A stretch of DNA of 64,000 nt from Cerioporus squamosus (taxonomy: Eukaryota > Basidiomycota > Agaricomycetes > Polyporales > Polyporaceae): assembly GCA_022592435.1 (NCBI GenBank), contig JABYQS010000014.1, positions 124,001-188,000 of the forward strand. Reading direction: 5' to 3'. Both the position numbers and the translations under genes were made by a program. Positions 1 through 10,959 of the stretch are shown one piece after another (positions within the stretch are counted from its first letter, which is position 1; every line of letters starts with the position of its first letter). The notes below the pieces were generated by a model. It had not been told where the DNA came from, searched no databases, and saw only the letters and a program-made list of their open reading frames with translations.

Positions 1-394
1 AACGAGGGTGGTAGGGTGCCAAGAGACGGGGTACACACGGGCCATGTCGCGCAGCTGATAAGACCTGAGTCGGGGGAGGAGCGAAAGCAGGGGTACATAT
101 GCAATTGCGAGGATGGACGAAGCAGCTACTGGTCCATCTGTACTGAATCCCGACGATATCGTGAGTTTCCTTACGAGCTGCGCCAGGTGCCTGTGCGTCT
201 TGAAGTACTCGCAGAGTCGGGCGAAATCCTCCCTCGACTGAATGCGGATGGATTGGAGAAGGTGGTAGCGGCTGCGAGCGTGCCAGTCGCGGCACACTAC
301 ATAGTGCACAACTCCGCAGGACATCAAGGTCATCCACGGCCTGGTTTATGACATTCTCTTCCACTTCCAAAGGGAACCGGGGGAGCGTAGACAT
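1..394 (-). pseudogene. F-box-like protein, N-terminal part, frameshifted, cut by left edge
   Basis: Read on the minus strand from ATG 394-392, the frame starts MSTLPRFPLEVEENVINQ and continues through VDDLDVLRSCAL. This matches the usual mushroom F-box opening (LP-x-EV-x-x-VI then LRSCALVCR-W). The family continuation VCRDWHARSRYHLL, EDFARLCEYFKTHRHLAQLVRKL and LPRLRSYQL is present, but in the next frame. The switch lies at about 297-303, where four extra bases separate SCAL from VCRDW. No intron fits, because conserved residues would be lost. The second frame stays open to the window edge. F-box-like proteins recruit substrates to SCF ubiquitin ligases, and this family is large and fast-evolving in mushrooms. 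It is either a recent pseudogene or a sequence error; the family call is an inference from motif resemblance. Confidence 0.6.
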
Positions 395-901
395 GGGAAA
401 GAGTGCGGTGGTCGGGGTGCGAGATTACTACGGCGGGGTACGAGACCAGGAAAGAGGTCGGCGCGAGCGCAGTCGGAGTCAGAGGCGAAGGAATAGTCGA
501 GCTCCCAAAAGCGTGATACTCGCATGTGCCATGCCGAACGGTCAGATCAAACTTTCAAGCTTCGACGGCGTTTAATAGACCCAGAGGGCGCGGAAGTCGG
601 AACAGGAGAAAGCCACTGGTTGTCTCTGAAAAACCGCTATGCTGCAGACTTACATAGGTAAGTACGAACAGGAAACAACGTCAGAAGAATGTCAGAAGAA
701 GAGCTAGTCACACAGGCGCTACAATGTCTCTGGGGGAGGGCCGTGATGAGAGCAGACGAAGAATGCGAGTACTAGGTATGTACGAATGTGCGGGTAGCGT
801 AGTGGAGGGATAGCAGGCAGTCAGGAACGTCCACAGCGATATAAGTATACGAGCGAATGGATGGCGGGTAGCGGACGGGGGTCGGGATAAATACACTACT
901 A
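395..901. other. Intergenic, no gene recognised
   Basis: The F-box-like start codon and the aspartic protease stop codon bound this stretch. It should hold the F-box promoter and the protease 3' end. Only short open frames without family signatures are present on either strand. Confidence 0.5.
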
Positions 902-3786
902 CTATAGGAGCGCGCACACGATAGCGGCGAGCGCAAGCAAGGATAACGGCTTGAAGGCGCACTTGGCACTCGCGCCGTTGCCTTGCCAGCCCTCGGGGAC
1001 CCCAAGGGTGATGGAGCGATGCAACGCCGTGGAGGTCGTGGTCACCGTGTGTCCACTGGTGTCCGTGAGGATGAGCGTGGCCACGGTGGGCGAGGGCGTG
1101 AGCGTCGGGATCGCAGTGGCGTTTAGGTGTTTCGAGTTGAGCAGCGCGGAGTACGTGCTCGTGCCGAGGCCGCTCTTGACGATCTTGCCAGGCGTGGCGG
1201 AGATGGAGGCGTTGAAGGTGTAGGAGGGCGTCGGCACGGTCGGTGTGGAGATCAGGAAGTTCGGGAGAGTCGTGGGGACTGTCGCGGAGTAGGATGCAAG
1301 GAAGGCTGACACAGTTTCCACGGACTCGTTCAAGACAGTCGTGTTGGACAGTGGGTAGAAGCCGACCATGGGTGCCTCCTTGCCGTTGATGCCGAAGCTG
1401 AATATCGAGTACACAGTCCTCAGGAACGGAGAACCTGCAGAGGTGCGTATGTTATCACAGGTTGCAGACACGGATCGAGGACGACGTACCTATTTGCCAG
1501 TCAATCCCATCCGAGCTTGGCGGGAGTGCTCTGGGCCAAGACAGACAAAGGTTTGGGTTGCCGGACGCAGGGCCAATCAGGTAGTCCGTAGGCTGCAAGG
1601 TAAAGTTTTGTCCTCTGAGATGGTAATGTCAGTTCAACTCATCCAGCGCATCTGGGTAACTGCACGCACCCAAAGGTAAACGCCATGGTCTCCTGGGTGT
1701 CGCACGGCACGACGTATTGTCCTGTCGCTGCGCATAGCCGGCTTGTCAGTCAACTGGTCTCTGACGACGAATGATGTCACGCACTATCATCCACGAGGCG
1801 AGCACTGTCAATCATCGAGAATATCCGTGCAACCTACAAGCCTCGTGTCAGTCCTCGGGGAGTCTGTGGCGCAAGAGACGCTCATATCGCGCAGGCACAG
1901 GTGAACTCACATCCTGATATGGTCCGAAAATACCAGCGGTTCCACTGCAGTCAGGCACGAGGGCGGATGGTCAGCCATTAAGCGAGAGAGTGGAGAGGGG
2001 TTAAGCTCATGGCAGTGTACGCACACGTCGATCAGCGCCAGGGAGGTATTCATGGTTTGCACGGGGTACGTAGGTTCCGGCGTTATCGCCGTACCGTTGA
2101 CCTGTGTTTACAAGACACATGAGCATTGAGTTGTGGGTCCAGCCAACAGATGGCGAAGGTGCTTCATGGCTGGCTTAGCCATGAGGGAACTTACCGAGAT
2201 CCCATCTAGGACAACCGCCCACTGCAGATAGCTCGACGAGTTGTCGTTGGAACCGATAAAAGGCGCGAAGGGAACGACCTCATTCCACTCGATGAGACTC
2301 CGGTTGGCGACAATAGAGCCGTCGATGGCGCCTGCGCAGAAAGCTCATGCTCAACGTCATGGACACGGAGAACGGAGCTTACCGAAGGTGAGCGTGCCGT
2401 CGGAATCGCGCGTGAGGCTCAATCCGAACAGCGGGTAGTCGAGCCCTCCGCTCTCCGACAGGTTCGCGAAGAAGGGCGTCGCTAATTCTTGATGAACTTC
2501 CAGCAATTACATGCACAGCACGTTACGTACCGTTGGCAACAGTTTGAGAGATGGTCGATAATCTGGGAAAACCCAGACCGAGCACACCGCTGACCTCATC
2601 GGAGAAAGTTACGTTGGAGGACGTCGCCAGGCCTGTGCAAAGAGAGCTCGTCAGCAACGCAGTGTTCGCCACGCGGTGGGAGCAATTGCCAAAAATATCA
2701 GCCTTGTCTGAGTCGGTCTGCAGTACAAGGCAGGGGCACAGCAGTGATTCCGGCGTTTGCGACGGGAGAAAAAGCGGGCCAAGGGGCGAGGGTGCCTTTC
2801 GGTCGCCGTGACTCTGGTTCTATGCCAGAAGGAAACCCTTGCGCCGGCTACACCCCGTACGAGACAAAAGGTATCCGCACGAGGAGTGTACGTGTCGGGT
2901 TTCTACCAGCGCGACCGACAACGCAGCGTTTCGGACGTGACAAAAGGCATGCCAGTAGATGGCGAAAAGTCGCCGCGCAAGCTTGCCTTTCGGCCGGGTT
3001 TCAGTCAAGGGGAAACCTTTTGGCCGATTGCTCTGACATGAGACAGAAGATGACCTCGCGCGGCGTATATGTCACGCCTTTCCGCCCGTACATAACGCGG
3101 GTAGTACGCCTGCCGTGCCTGCCGGGACGCGAGCATCTTCGCCGTGGGGGCGGGTGAAAGGAAGAATTCGCACGTACCAATAGCTTGTTGTGGGACGGTG
3201 AGATTCCCAACGGACACAGACTCTCGCGCAACAAAACCTTGTGCGCCTGCACCGAGAATATTCAGACGGAGCACTACCGCGCGAGGCAAGCGAGGAGACG
3301 CACCTGTTGTGTCGGCGAAACTGATACTGAAAGAGGTCTGGTTGTTGTTTACGGGAACGAAGGTCGAGCTCTGAAACGAGAGCGGATATTTCGGGAGGTT
3401 GCACGCGCTGGAGGTGCACTGCGAGGACACGACCCAGACGTCCGCCGAGGCCGTGTCGAGGGAGAGCTGGAGGCTGACGTTCCCGACGGTTGACAGCGCG
3501 TAGTACGTCCTGTGATTGCGCGTTAAGCCCGCGCGGTGTCCTCACAAGGCCAAGCGAGGACTCACTGCTTGTCCGAGGCGAGTACGACCGGGACGATGGT
3601 CGAGTTGGTCGTGACTGGCGCGCCAGTAGCGATGCCTTTGAGGACCTGGCGGCGACGCAAGGCCGTTCCCTTCCCAGTCATCAGACCGTTCCTGCGGAGG
3701 TCCGGCCTCCAGCGCGGGGCGGAATAGGAGGCATGGGCACCGTCGAAGAACGCAAGGACGGAGAGAACGAGGAAGAGAGGGAGCAT
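902..3786 (-). CDS. Secreted/GPI-anchored pepsin-like aspartic protease (family A1)
   Basis: Multi-exon gene. ATG 3786 opens MLPLFLVLSVLAFFDGAHAS, a clear signal peptide, followed by a basic propeptide with RRR. The next exon (from about 3503 leftwards) carries YYALSTVGNVSLQLSLDTASADVWVV, the A1 N-lobe with the first catalytic Asp in a DTAS rather than DTGS context. Exons near 2.1-2.3 kb encode IEWNEVVPFAPF and YLQWAVVLDGIS, typical of basidiomycete A1 proteases. They are followed by LALID joined to GTAGIFGPYQD, where the second Asp motif seems to read DVGT. The final exon (902-1471) gives the FSFGINGKEAP strand, a Ser/Thr-rich linker and a hydrophobic C-terminus (LSLLALAAIVCALL) that suggests GPI or membrane anchoring. 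Exact internal exon borders are uncertain. Expected to act at the cell surface or outside the cell in protein degradation. Confidence 0.82.
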
Positions 3787-3864
3787 GTCGCCGAGAGAGG
3801 AGCTCGCTGGCGTATCCAGCAGGCAAGCATGCGAGGGAGATGAGGGGAGATGGCGGGAGAGACG

Positions 3865-3880
3865 AAGGAAGGGAAGGCAG
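3865..3880. repeat. Candidate 5' target-site duplication of the LINE
   Basis: The 16 bases AAGGAAGGGAAGGCAG occur here and again at 16374-16389, directly after the poly(A) tail; the first two A could belong to the tail. Tad-type elements make duplications of about 14-17 bp, so the length fits. The motif is purine-rich, so coincidence is not excluded. Confidence 0.6.
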
Positions 3881-4802
3881 GAGGGACTCCTCTTCCTAAT
3901 ACCACCACCACCAACTTTTCCCACGGTCACTGGTCAATGGAGAGGCCATACTGTGTGGTTGTCATAGTCTGCTGGAGTAATATATAGGGTTTAGGCAGGA
4001 CAGACGTATGACCCTACAAATTTCAGAGACACCGAGCGATTTCTGAGCATGAGAGCATACGAGAGCGATGAGGTGGCAGCCGGAGGCGCCAAAATACGAG
4101 TCCACCGCCGCTGCAAGAAAGGCAGAGCCTACCGGAGGAGGCTCAGTGATTTCGAATACTCCCAAAACATACGCCCTGCGCGTAGGTTACAGAAAGATGT
4201 GTGTCGAGGATGTGCTGCCACGCTGAGGACGTGCTGCTGGCGAAGCCCGAGTTGAAACGAAGTGGGCGCCTGACTACCGGCTATTGTTGAGTCCGCCGGC
4301 CGAGGCGTGCGCCTCAGCTGAATATCGACTAAACGGAGGGGCTCACTCTCATTCTCCATGACGCCTCCCCTCAATCTGACTTAGGTGTCAGGCGTAGACA
4401 TATCTTCGACGCGTGCTCCATCTCTGGCCAGACGGAATGGTGTGAAAGTCATCTCAAGCGCGCCTGAGCCTAGGCACAACTTTAGAATACTCACTAGGCT
4501 GGATTAAGGAGAAACTCCCATCCTCATAGATAGCTTACTCAGGCTAGTATGTGAGCATGACAATAACCAGCTTATGCCCTGCGAAAAGTCTTTTGTCAGC
4601 CTGCTGGACCATTCTTAAACTGCGCGACTGCTCTCCAAAATGCCACAACCCCGCCGCGAACGCGCGGGCGGGTTGGCACTCACACTCCTTAACCGCGCGC
4701 TTCTGGGCCATAAAACCTGCATAGCAACGAGTAACGACCGACACGTTCCAAACGACACCACGACCACGGCCAGAGCCATACCCGCCCCAGCCACGTCCAC
4801 AC

Positions 4803-5759
4803 ATGTCCCTCATCACCCCTACCTTCCCTCGCCCCACCTACACCTCACAAAACGCTCAAACCCTACCCATAATGCAGTATAATGTCTGCCACGAAAGCGT
4901 ACGACAAACCCTCACGAACTCAGCGAAAACACCGGTCGGCCAGCACGGCCTAAAATTCTGTGCTGGAATTGGTGGAGGGCTCGGCGCAGGGTCCCAGCGA
5001 GCGAACATGGAGGAGCTGGAGATGGAAGGCAGTGACGGAAGGGCCGGAGGAGGGTTTGAGACGGGGGAAGAAGAACGTGGCGGAGACGGAAGGGCCGGAG
5101 GAGGCATCGAGAGGGGGGAAGAAGAGCGAAGCGGATCAATGGGCACGACGTCGATTGTTTGCGCATGGTGGACGGGCTACGGTGCCCTACACACAAGACA
5201 GGATGGTCGGAAGGTCCACGCACACACGTATCAAACGACGCTGAAGCCTACAAGGCCGCTGGTGACAGGAGGAAGAGTCAGGTTCCTAGCCCTACCCACT
5301 ACCAGAGCTCCCGTACCTGTGGCGCACATCGTGCAATACGACCCCTACGAGCCGCACGTCAATGGCGTTGTTTTAGACGTGTCTTCGACTAGGAGAGGCT
5401 GGGCGAAGGTCACGGTCGTCAACGAATGCAACGGGAACGCTGTAGGGATCGTGGATCTGGACATACCGGAGGTGATAGGAGTGACAATCGGAAGGTACGC
5501 TGCCAGCGGCGAGCCGTGCGCCGCTAGCTGGATCGGAGAAGCTCCGGAGGGATGTCTGGAATGGCGAGAGCGAGAAGAAGAGGGTTTCTGTGGTGGACGG
5601 TTATGCGAGCTACAACCGGCGGAGCAATCTGGCGAGACGAACTTTCGAGCAGTCCCCAAGCGTAGGAAGGGTCAGGGAGCTCAGCCGACGGTGAACGGAC
5701 CTGTTGGCGAAGGCGTCGCCGCTCTACACTTGTGGCTAAAGTACGAGGGTTATAATTAG
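4803..5759 (+). CDS. Unknown 318-aa ORF with cold-shock-like domain, in the LINE leader
   Basis: A single uninterrupted ATG-to-stop frame of 318 codons in a region otherwise full of stops. Residues about 77-110 hold two 17-residue Gly/Glu/Arg repeats (GRAGGG-x-E-x-GEEER). From about residue 116 the pattern W-W-T-GYG, DGRKVHAH, TRPLVTGGRVRF and PVAHIVQYD follows the order of a cold-shock/OB fold: W-x-GYGF, D-x-x-VFVH, R-x-L-x-x-G-x-x-V-x-F, A-x-x-V. A second Val-rich block (NGVVLDVSSTRRGWAKV, IVDLDIPEV) may be a degenerate repeat of the same fold. If the element ends at 3881, this ORF belongs to the LINE and could encode an RNA-binding protein. The domain call comes from pattern reading only, and it could instead be a host gene or a non-coding frame. 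Confidence 0.45.
   Translation: MSLITPTFPRPTYTSQNAQTLPIMQYNVCHESVRQTLTNSAKTPVGQHGLKFCAGIGGGLGAGSQRANMEELEMEGSDGRAGGGFETGEEERGGDGRAGGGIERGEEERSGSMGTTSIVCAWWTGYGALHTRQDGRKVHAHTYQTTLKPTRPLVTGGRVRFLALPTTRAPVPVAHIVQYDPYEPHVNGVVLDVSSTRRGWAKVTVVNECNGNAVGIVDLDIPEVIGVTIGRYAASGEPCAASWIGEAPEGCLEWREREEEGFCGGRLCELQPAEQSGETNFRAVPKRRKGQGAQPTVNGPVGEGVAALHLWLKYEGYN
5037..5138 (+). repeat. Two-copy 51-bp in-frame tandem repeat
   Basis: Copy 1 is 5037-5087 and copy 2 is 5088-5138. The period is 51 bp, or 17 codons, and each copy starts GGAAGGGCCGGAGGAGG. Divergence is modest, and the reading frame of the 318-aa ORF is kept. Confidence 0.85.
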
Positions 5760-7575
5760 AAGTAAGATCAGAAGTACTTATACAAACGCAAGCGAATGCT
5801 ATCGACTTACGGAAAGGCACGAAGAAGGGCACTAGCGCCTCGACTAAGGACGATGGATTGATGACCTGAAGATAGGTGACGCTAAGCTAGAGCTACGCAG
5901 TGAGCGTCCCAGGTACCTAGGCGCATGATGACGCGCTATCCCTGGCGGATGGTCATAGCGCGGGGCATAGACAACAACGGATTAGTGCATGACGGCTCCA
6001 AGAAGCTGTGTTTTGACTTGTAACCCCTACGAAAAGCGTCAGCAGTAGTTAAGGTAAGGATGGAGAGGACGCACCTCGCGATGGCGGAGACCCCTGGTAG
6101 GAGATGACGTGGTGACGGGACATATTTTTAGGAATAGACGATCTTGACTAGACGCTACGATGAGGCGTCAGAGAACTATGCCGAGGCCGAGTCCGAGGCT
6201 TTGAAAGGCCGGGGGCCTACACGAAGACGCTGGAGCATGGGCTTAGGTCTGTCTCTGGAACGCTCCAAAGCACAGAGGAGGAGGACGCGCATCGGGGCGC
6301 CCCGGAGGAAGAGGATAGAACGGCGCGAATAGAACAAGGAGCACAGGGCGATGTCGCGGACTCGCCACGGGCAGACTTTGAGAGGTCGCTGGAAGGAAGG
6401 CGTCCCCTGTCAACTCCGCTACGTGCGACACGTCAAGATTTTCGCAAGCGTACCGGATCGTGAGCAGGGTGTGAACGATAGCGAAGAACGGGCTTACTCA
6501 CCTTGTCCGACCCAGCGACAGACGACCATCTGAGGCACTGAGGGCGCCACACCGTTAAATGGATGAAAACACACAGTATCCTGGCAGGAACGCACCAAGG
6601 ACCATACCAGAGACCTAACTCAGACAGGAACGCCCTGCGCCCCACGAATCTCTAATCGCATCCCGGGTGATAGGCAGGCTTCGGGCTGAATGATAGATCA
6701 GGTCACGCGGACAGGCGAATAACACGCAAGACGTACCAGCCAATGCGTGTCTGCCAGATGTTGCGCGAACTGGGCGCGAAGTGTACAGGAGGAGGAATCC
6801 GGAGAGAAACTGCATGTTAAAAGAAGGTGGCAGCCGGTATCCCGCTAGCAAGTCGTCAAGACGCTGAGGAGAGATTGAGTTAAGCGTGGCGTGTAGACAG
6901 GTGCCCTGAACGTGTACTGACGGCTGCGGGGGTGGTTGACTGGAAGCAAGGAATTTCCGGCCCTACTGTGAGGCGCGATATGAGTCCGCTCTCAAGCAAT
7001 GTGGGGAGGCTCTGCCAAGCACTACATACCTTGTAATCTGGTGCAAGCTAGGATCGTGTAACGACTGTGTGCAGAGGAGAGGAAGAGGAGAGATACTGAG
7101 AGTTCAGAAGGAACCGACGTCGGTTGAGGAGCCGCTGACAAGGCAACGGAGCGCCCGGCCTTTTCGAAAGGATTCCCAATAAGGAATTTTGTTATTGATC
7201 CTTCATGACGCTTGCGCGCGGTTAAGGCAGTCGTCCCTCCACCTGCTTAAAAACGCGGAACGCTGGACTGGCACACCAAGGAATACGATCGTAACCAACC
7301 GACTAGTAAGACATAGGCGATGTCGAACGTAACCGTGCAGTGAAGCATATAGATACGAACGTAAACGTAAGTAGGCTACAAACAATCCACGACAACGTGA
7401 GGGTTGAAGGCCGCGAGAAAAGCGGGAGGGTCTTTCGCTCTCCTTGCTCCCGTCTGCCTGCACGTAGACGCGGCTCTCCCTGCCCTCTACCACCATCTCC
7501 TTTCTGCCGTCCACCACCGACCGCTGGAACGTTTCGGGCGACGCTTCCGAAGACCAATTAGTTCCTCTGAGCAAT
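5760..7575. other. Leader region between the 5' ORF and ORF1, no gene recognised
   Basis: No long open frame is present on either strand; the longest plus-strand frames are about 60 to 70 codons and show no family signature. Under the long-element model this is untranslated leader, which in LINEs usually carries an internal promoter. No obvious tandem monomers were seen. Confidence 0.5.
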
Positions 7576-10332
7576 ATGGATGTGAGTCTAACTCACCTCG
7601 GATACACGGTGATGAGCAACACTGACCGAGATGCATATGGCCGCTGCTCGTTGACGTGGCAGTCGAGGACCCCGGAGGACACTTTGCGGGCAGGGGATGA
7701 TGGCGAGTCGACGATAAAAGGCACCCAGAGCGACGAAGGAAGCGGCAACGGCACCCAGAGCACCCTGGTACGTCGTCCTGCTTGTGTCTTCTGCATGATG
7801 CCAACGGAGAGTCAGGGTGAGGACGGCAATCACCCTCTAGGCGACTCGCCGATGAAGGCCCTGCCCCATGGCGAGTGTGAGGCCAGGATGGACGGACGTG
7901 GCGAGAAGGGCGGTGGAGACAGCGTCGCGAGCTACGACAGCTCGTCGCTGTGGGCGGCCCTAGACTCCCCACCCAGATCCACGCCGGCCCTCGCCCAATT
8001 CGATGAGCATGAATTCGCTCCGTATGAGGACGGAGAGCTCTCCGGCGAGGAGCTCCCCCCGCTACCGAACCAGGAACCCAGTCGGACCAGGACCGACGAG
8101 GTGGCTCGTGAGCGTGCGGACAGACTGGACAAGTACATGGGTGAGTCCGGACGAACGTCTTACCGCGATCATGAACCAACCGCGCGTAAGCGTTCATGGA
8201 CGGGTTCAGCCGCTTCTGAGGAAGAACGACGGTCAGCGAGAAGACCTCGCATTGCTAGCCAAGGACACTCACCACTGCCTATGCTTCCACCCATCCGGGA
8301 GCTCATCGGGAATCCCTGGAGCGGAATGGGAGGCGGGATGGACCGTAATTTTAGTCTCCAGTCACCTGTACCTTTGTCTACGCCCAAGCGCCCCTCCTTC
8401 GTACGTGACATGAGCTCCTTCCACTACGACTCGCTGGCGAACGTCTCCGGGCATCCGCCGACTCTGAGGGGGTCGAGCATAGATACGACATCAGTATCAC
8501 CCCTAGGAGACACTAGACCCTCGGGCGTCTCATCCAGAGCGAGCGCACGCTCCAGATCCTCGGGCATGATGGTGGATAACGATCCAGGGTATCTCGGAAG
8601 CAGTCTGCTGGAGAGACCTACTGGCCGACGCCGTGGACCGGAGACGAGCCGTGAGCAATCGCTGCCCGCAGGACCCTGGAACCTACGCGATGCCCTTGGA
8701 GAAGACGGTTCGTGTCGTCACGAGTACAGAACGCGCGACCAGGAGAGCCTCTGGCGAAGCGGATATAGACCGAGCGACTGGGGTTCGGAGCCTTCTCGTC
8801 CGGAATCGAGGATTGACGAAGAAGATGAAAGGCCGTGGATCGCTGGAGACCACGCGGATCTGAACGGGAGGCGCTCCCTCTTCTCGGCTCTCCCGAATAC
8901 GAAGGCTTGGGATTTCCGTCAAGGCCGGCAGGAGGGATACGGTGAAGTCCCTCTTGCGCTTCCCTCGGCCAGACGCGAGACCTCGTACATCGCCTCTGAA
9001 GAGGACGCGGCTTCTGAGACTGGTCCTGGAGAGCGTGCCGGCGATTCCTCGTACGGCGGACGTGCGGGACGGAGCCAGGCCTCTCCGGAAAAGGGCGCGG
9101 CTTTCGGTAACACCCCGGCGAGAGGTGATGGAGCCGAGCCGGAGTGGTGGCAGGAGACTAGGGCGACGCGGCTACCGACGGCGCTGATGAAGGAAAAGGA
9201 TGTCGCTGACATACCCCTGGTTGTCGACAATCCGCACAGTAGCAGATGGGCCATCCACCTGAGCGACCCCGAGGAGAAGCACGCTGGGATGTCAATGGAA
9301 TGGATGAAGACAATATGGATGGATGGGAGCCCTACCGTTTTCTTTACGGTCTTCAACTACCGATTCACCAGAAACCAAGAGATCAATCGCCATATCGAGA
9401 CGAATGTCACGGCGATGACGACTCACCTTACCGGCGAATCGGGATTCCACGTGGTGCCGCCTGACCCGGAGTGGCGTCATGAGCTCCGAGCGCGCGACCT
9501 CCCATACCTTTGGGTGATCAGAGGTTTGTCCGAGGCTGCGGCCTGGGAGATGGTCAAATTACGCGTCATCTCGGCCAGAGGCGTCTCCATTATTACTCAT
9601 CCGAAGGTTATCGAGAACCCCAGCTTCGTGTGTGGACTCGCAGGGTTCCTAAGACCAGACGTCAAGACTACGAAGATCGCCGTTCTGAGCGTCCTCGAAT
9701 CGCCGCATATGATCAAGAGATTGGCCGAGCTGGTCAGGACGAGCGACCGCCTTGGCCATCTGCCGATCGGAAAACGGGTTGAAAAGGTCATCAACTCACT
9801 CGACGTTCGCTTCATGGCGACGAAGGAAGACGGTTACGTAGCCAATATCTACATCCTCCCGCCGTCTGACGACCTTGACGAGTGGAGAGCCTGGGCCGAG
9901 GAGATGCGCGCATGCCGCTTCAACGTGTTCCTAAATGGCACGGGCTCGGCGAGAAAGGCCTTCTGGTGCGGAGGCTGCAGAGGGGTCGATCACGAGGATC
10001 AGGAGTGTCCCTTCCCGAGGATGCGAGGGTGGAAGGGGCCCCAGGCGGGCGAGAGACTGCACACTAAATTTTGGGCCCCGGAGACAACTGGAGGTAAGCA
10101 ATCGGGACGCGGCCGCGGAGGCGCGCTATGGTCCTCGGGTCAAGAGTCGACGAGGTCGCAGACCGGAAACGGCAGAGGTCCGAGGGGGAACGGGATGCCT
10201 TCCGGTAGAGGGCGGGGCAGAGGCGTCCAGAGAGGCAGCCAGCGCGGAAGTTTTGACCAGCGAGGCGGTATGAGGAGCGAGTGGAGCCAATCGCCGTCAG
10301 AACATCAAGGCGCGTGGTCGACGAGGTACTAG
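7576..10332 (+). CDS. LINE ORF1 protein (Gag-like, CCHC zinc knuckle, RG-rich tail)
   Basis: 918 codons from ATG 7576 without a stop. Residues 1-530 are low-complexity and charged, rich in Ser, Arg, Glu and Pro, and probably disordered. About 540-790 form a globular part (VFFTVFNYRF, LPYLWVIRGLSEAAAW, VCGLAGFLRP). A zinc knuckle follows near 798-811 with C-x2-C-x4-H-x4-C spacing (CGGCRGVDHEDQEC). The last 75 residues are Gly/Arg-rich with several RGRG and QRG boxes. ORF1 proteins of this type bind the element RNA and form the ribonucleoprotein used for target-primed reverse transcription. ORF2 lies downstream after an unusually long 0.7-kb gap. Confidence 0.9.
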   Translation: MDVSLTHLGYTVMSNTDRDAYGRCSLTWQSRTPEDTLRAGDDGESTIKGTQSDEGSGNGTQSTLVRRPACVFCMMPTESQGEDGNHPLGDSPMKALPHGECEARMDGRGEKGGGDSVASYDSSSLWAALDSPPRSTPALAQFDEHEFAPYEDGELSGEELPPLPNQEPSRTRTDEVARERADRLDKYMGESGRTSYRDHEPTARKRSWTGSAASEEERRSARRPRIASQGHSPLPMLPPIRELIGNPWSGMGGGMDRNFSLQSPVPLSTPKRPSFVRDMSSFHYDSLANVSGHPPTLRGSSIDTTSVSPLGDTRPSGVSSRASARSRSSGMMVDNDPGYLGSSLLERPTGRRRGPETSREQSLPAGPWNLRDALGEDGSCRHEYRTRDQESLWRSGYRPSDWGSEPSRPESRIDEEDERPWIAGDHADLNGRRSLFSALPNTKAWDFRQGRQEGYGEVPLALPSARRETSYIASEEDAASETGPGERAGDSSYGGRAGRSQASPEKGAAFGNTPARGDGAEPEWWQETRATRLPTALMKEKDVADIPLVVDNPHSSRWAIHLSDPEEKHAGMSMEWMKTIWMDGSPTVFFTVFNYRFTRNQEINRHIETNVTAMTTHLTGESGFHVVPPDPEWRHELRARDLPYLWVIRGLSEAAAWEMVKLRVISARGVSIITHPKVIENPSFVCGLAGFLRPDVKTTKIAVLSVLESPHMIKRLAELVRTSDRLGHLPIGKRVEKVINSLDVRFMATKEDGYVANIYILPPSDDLDEWRAWAEEMRACRFNVFLNGTGSARKAFWCGGCRGVDHEDQECPFPRMRGWKGPQAGERLHTKFWAPETTGGKQSGRGRGGALWSSGQESTRSQTGNGRGPRGNGMPSGRGRGRGVQRGSQRGSFDQRGGMRSEWSQSPSEHQGAWSTRY

Positions 10333-10689
10333 AGCAGGCACGAAAGTCAGAAGGCCAAATGAGTCTCAATGAGTCGATAAAGTAGCGTATCCCAGTCCTT
10401 AATATACTCACCTCTCACGATGATGGCGACACCTCGCCCTCGATACCCTATCCATGGTTCTTCCGGGTTGCGACCGGTCCTCCACCTTCGCAAGTCTCCA
10501 GGCCATAGTGTTGATGTGGCTGCTTACTTCCGGCTGTAGTTCGTAGGCGGCCTGGCCTTTCCTTCGTATCCCCGAGCGCGACGGCTCGTAGGCAAACGCT
10601 AATATTTCGGCTAGTCGGTCTCTGGGATAATGGGAGGCTGTACTAACAATATCAGTTAACGTGCGGTGTAAGCACGACGGTCAATCGGC

Positions 10690-10959
10690 ATGGAACGCAC
10701 CGGGATGGCTGCCGGATTCTGCGTGGCAAGGCGTTGTGCAGCAACGACGCCGACTATTGCTTGCCCCGACAGGGCCCAAATACACTGGCCTCGGCGCAGG
10801 AAAGCCCTGTCGGTATTCTCTGCGGGAGCCTATTTAGGCTTGACGACCCGCGCGAAAGCAAAGCGTCACGTCCAGCAGCTGCATGCCGGACAGTACGCAT
10901 CTGTCACCGTGACAGGGGGCTCCCTGTCTAGAACCAAGCGATGGTTGTGGCTTGGTTGA
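10690..10959 (+). CDS. Small ORF between ORF1 and ORF2
   Basis: An 89-codon ATG frame, rich in Arg and Ala, fills part of the gap between the two LINE ORFs. Its stop TGA at 10957-10959 lies inside the upstream open part of the ORF2 frame, which extends back without ATG to about 10952. No domain was recognised. The arrangement would allow coupled termination and re-initiation, but it may be a chance frame in the spacer. Confidence 0.25.
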   Translation: MERTGMAAGFCVARRCAATTPTIACPDRAQIHWPRRRKALSVFSAGAYLGLTTRAKAKRHVQQLHAGQYASVTVTGGSLSRTKRWLWLG

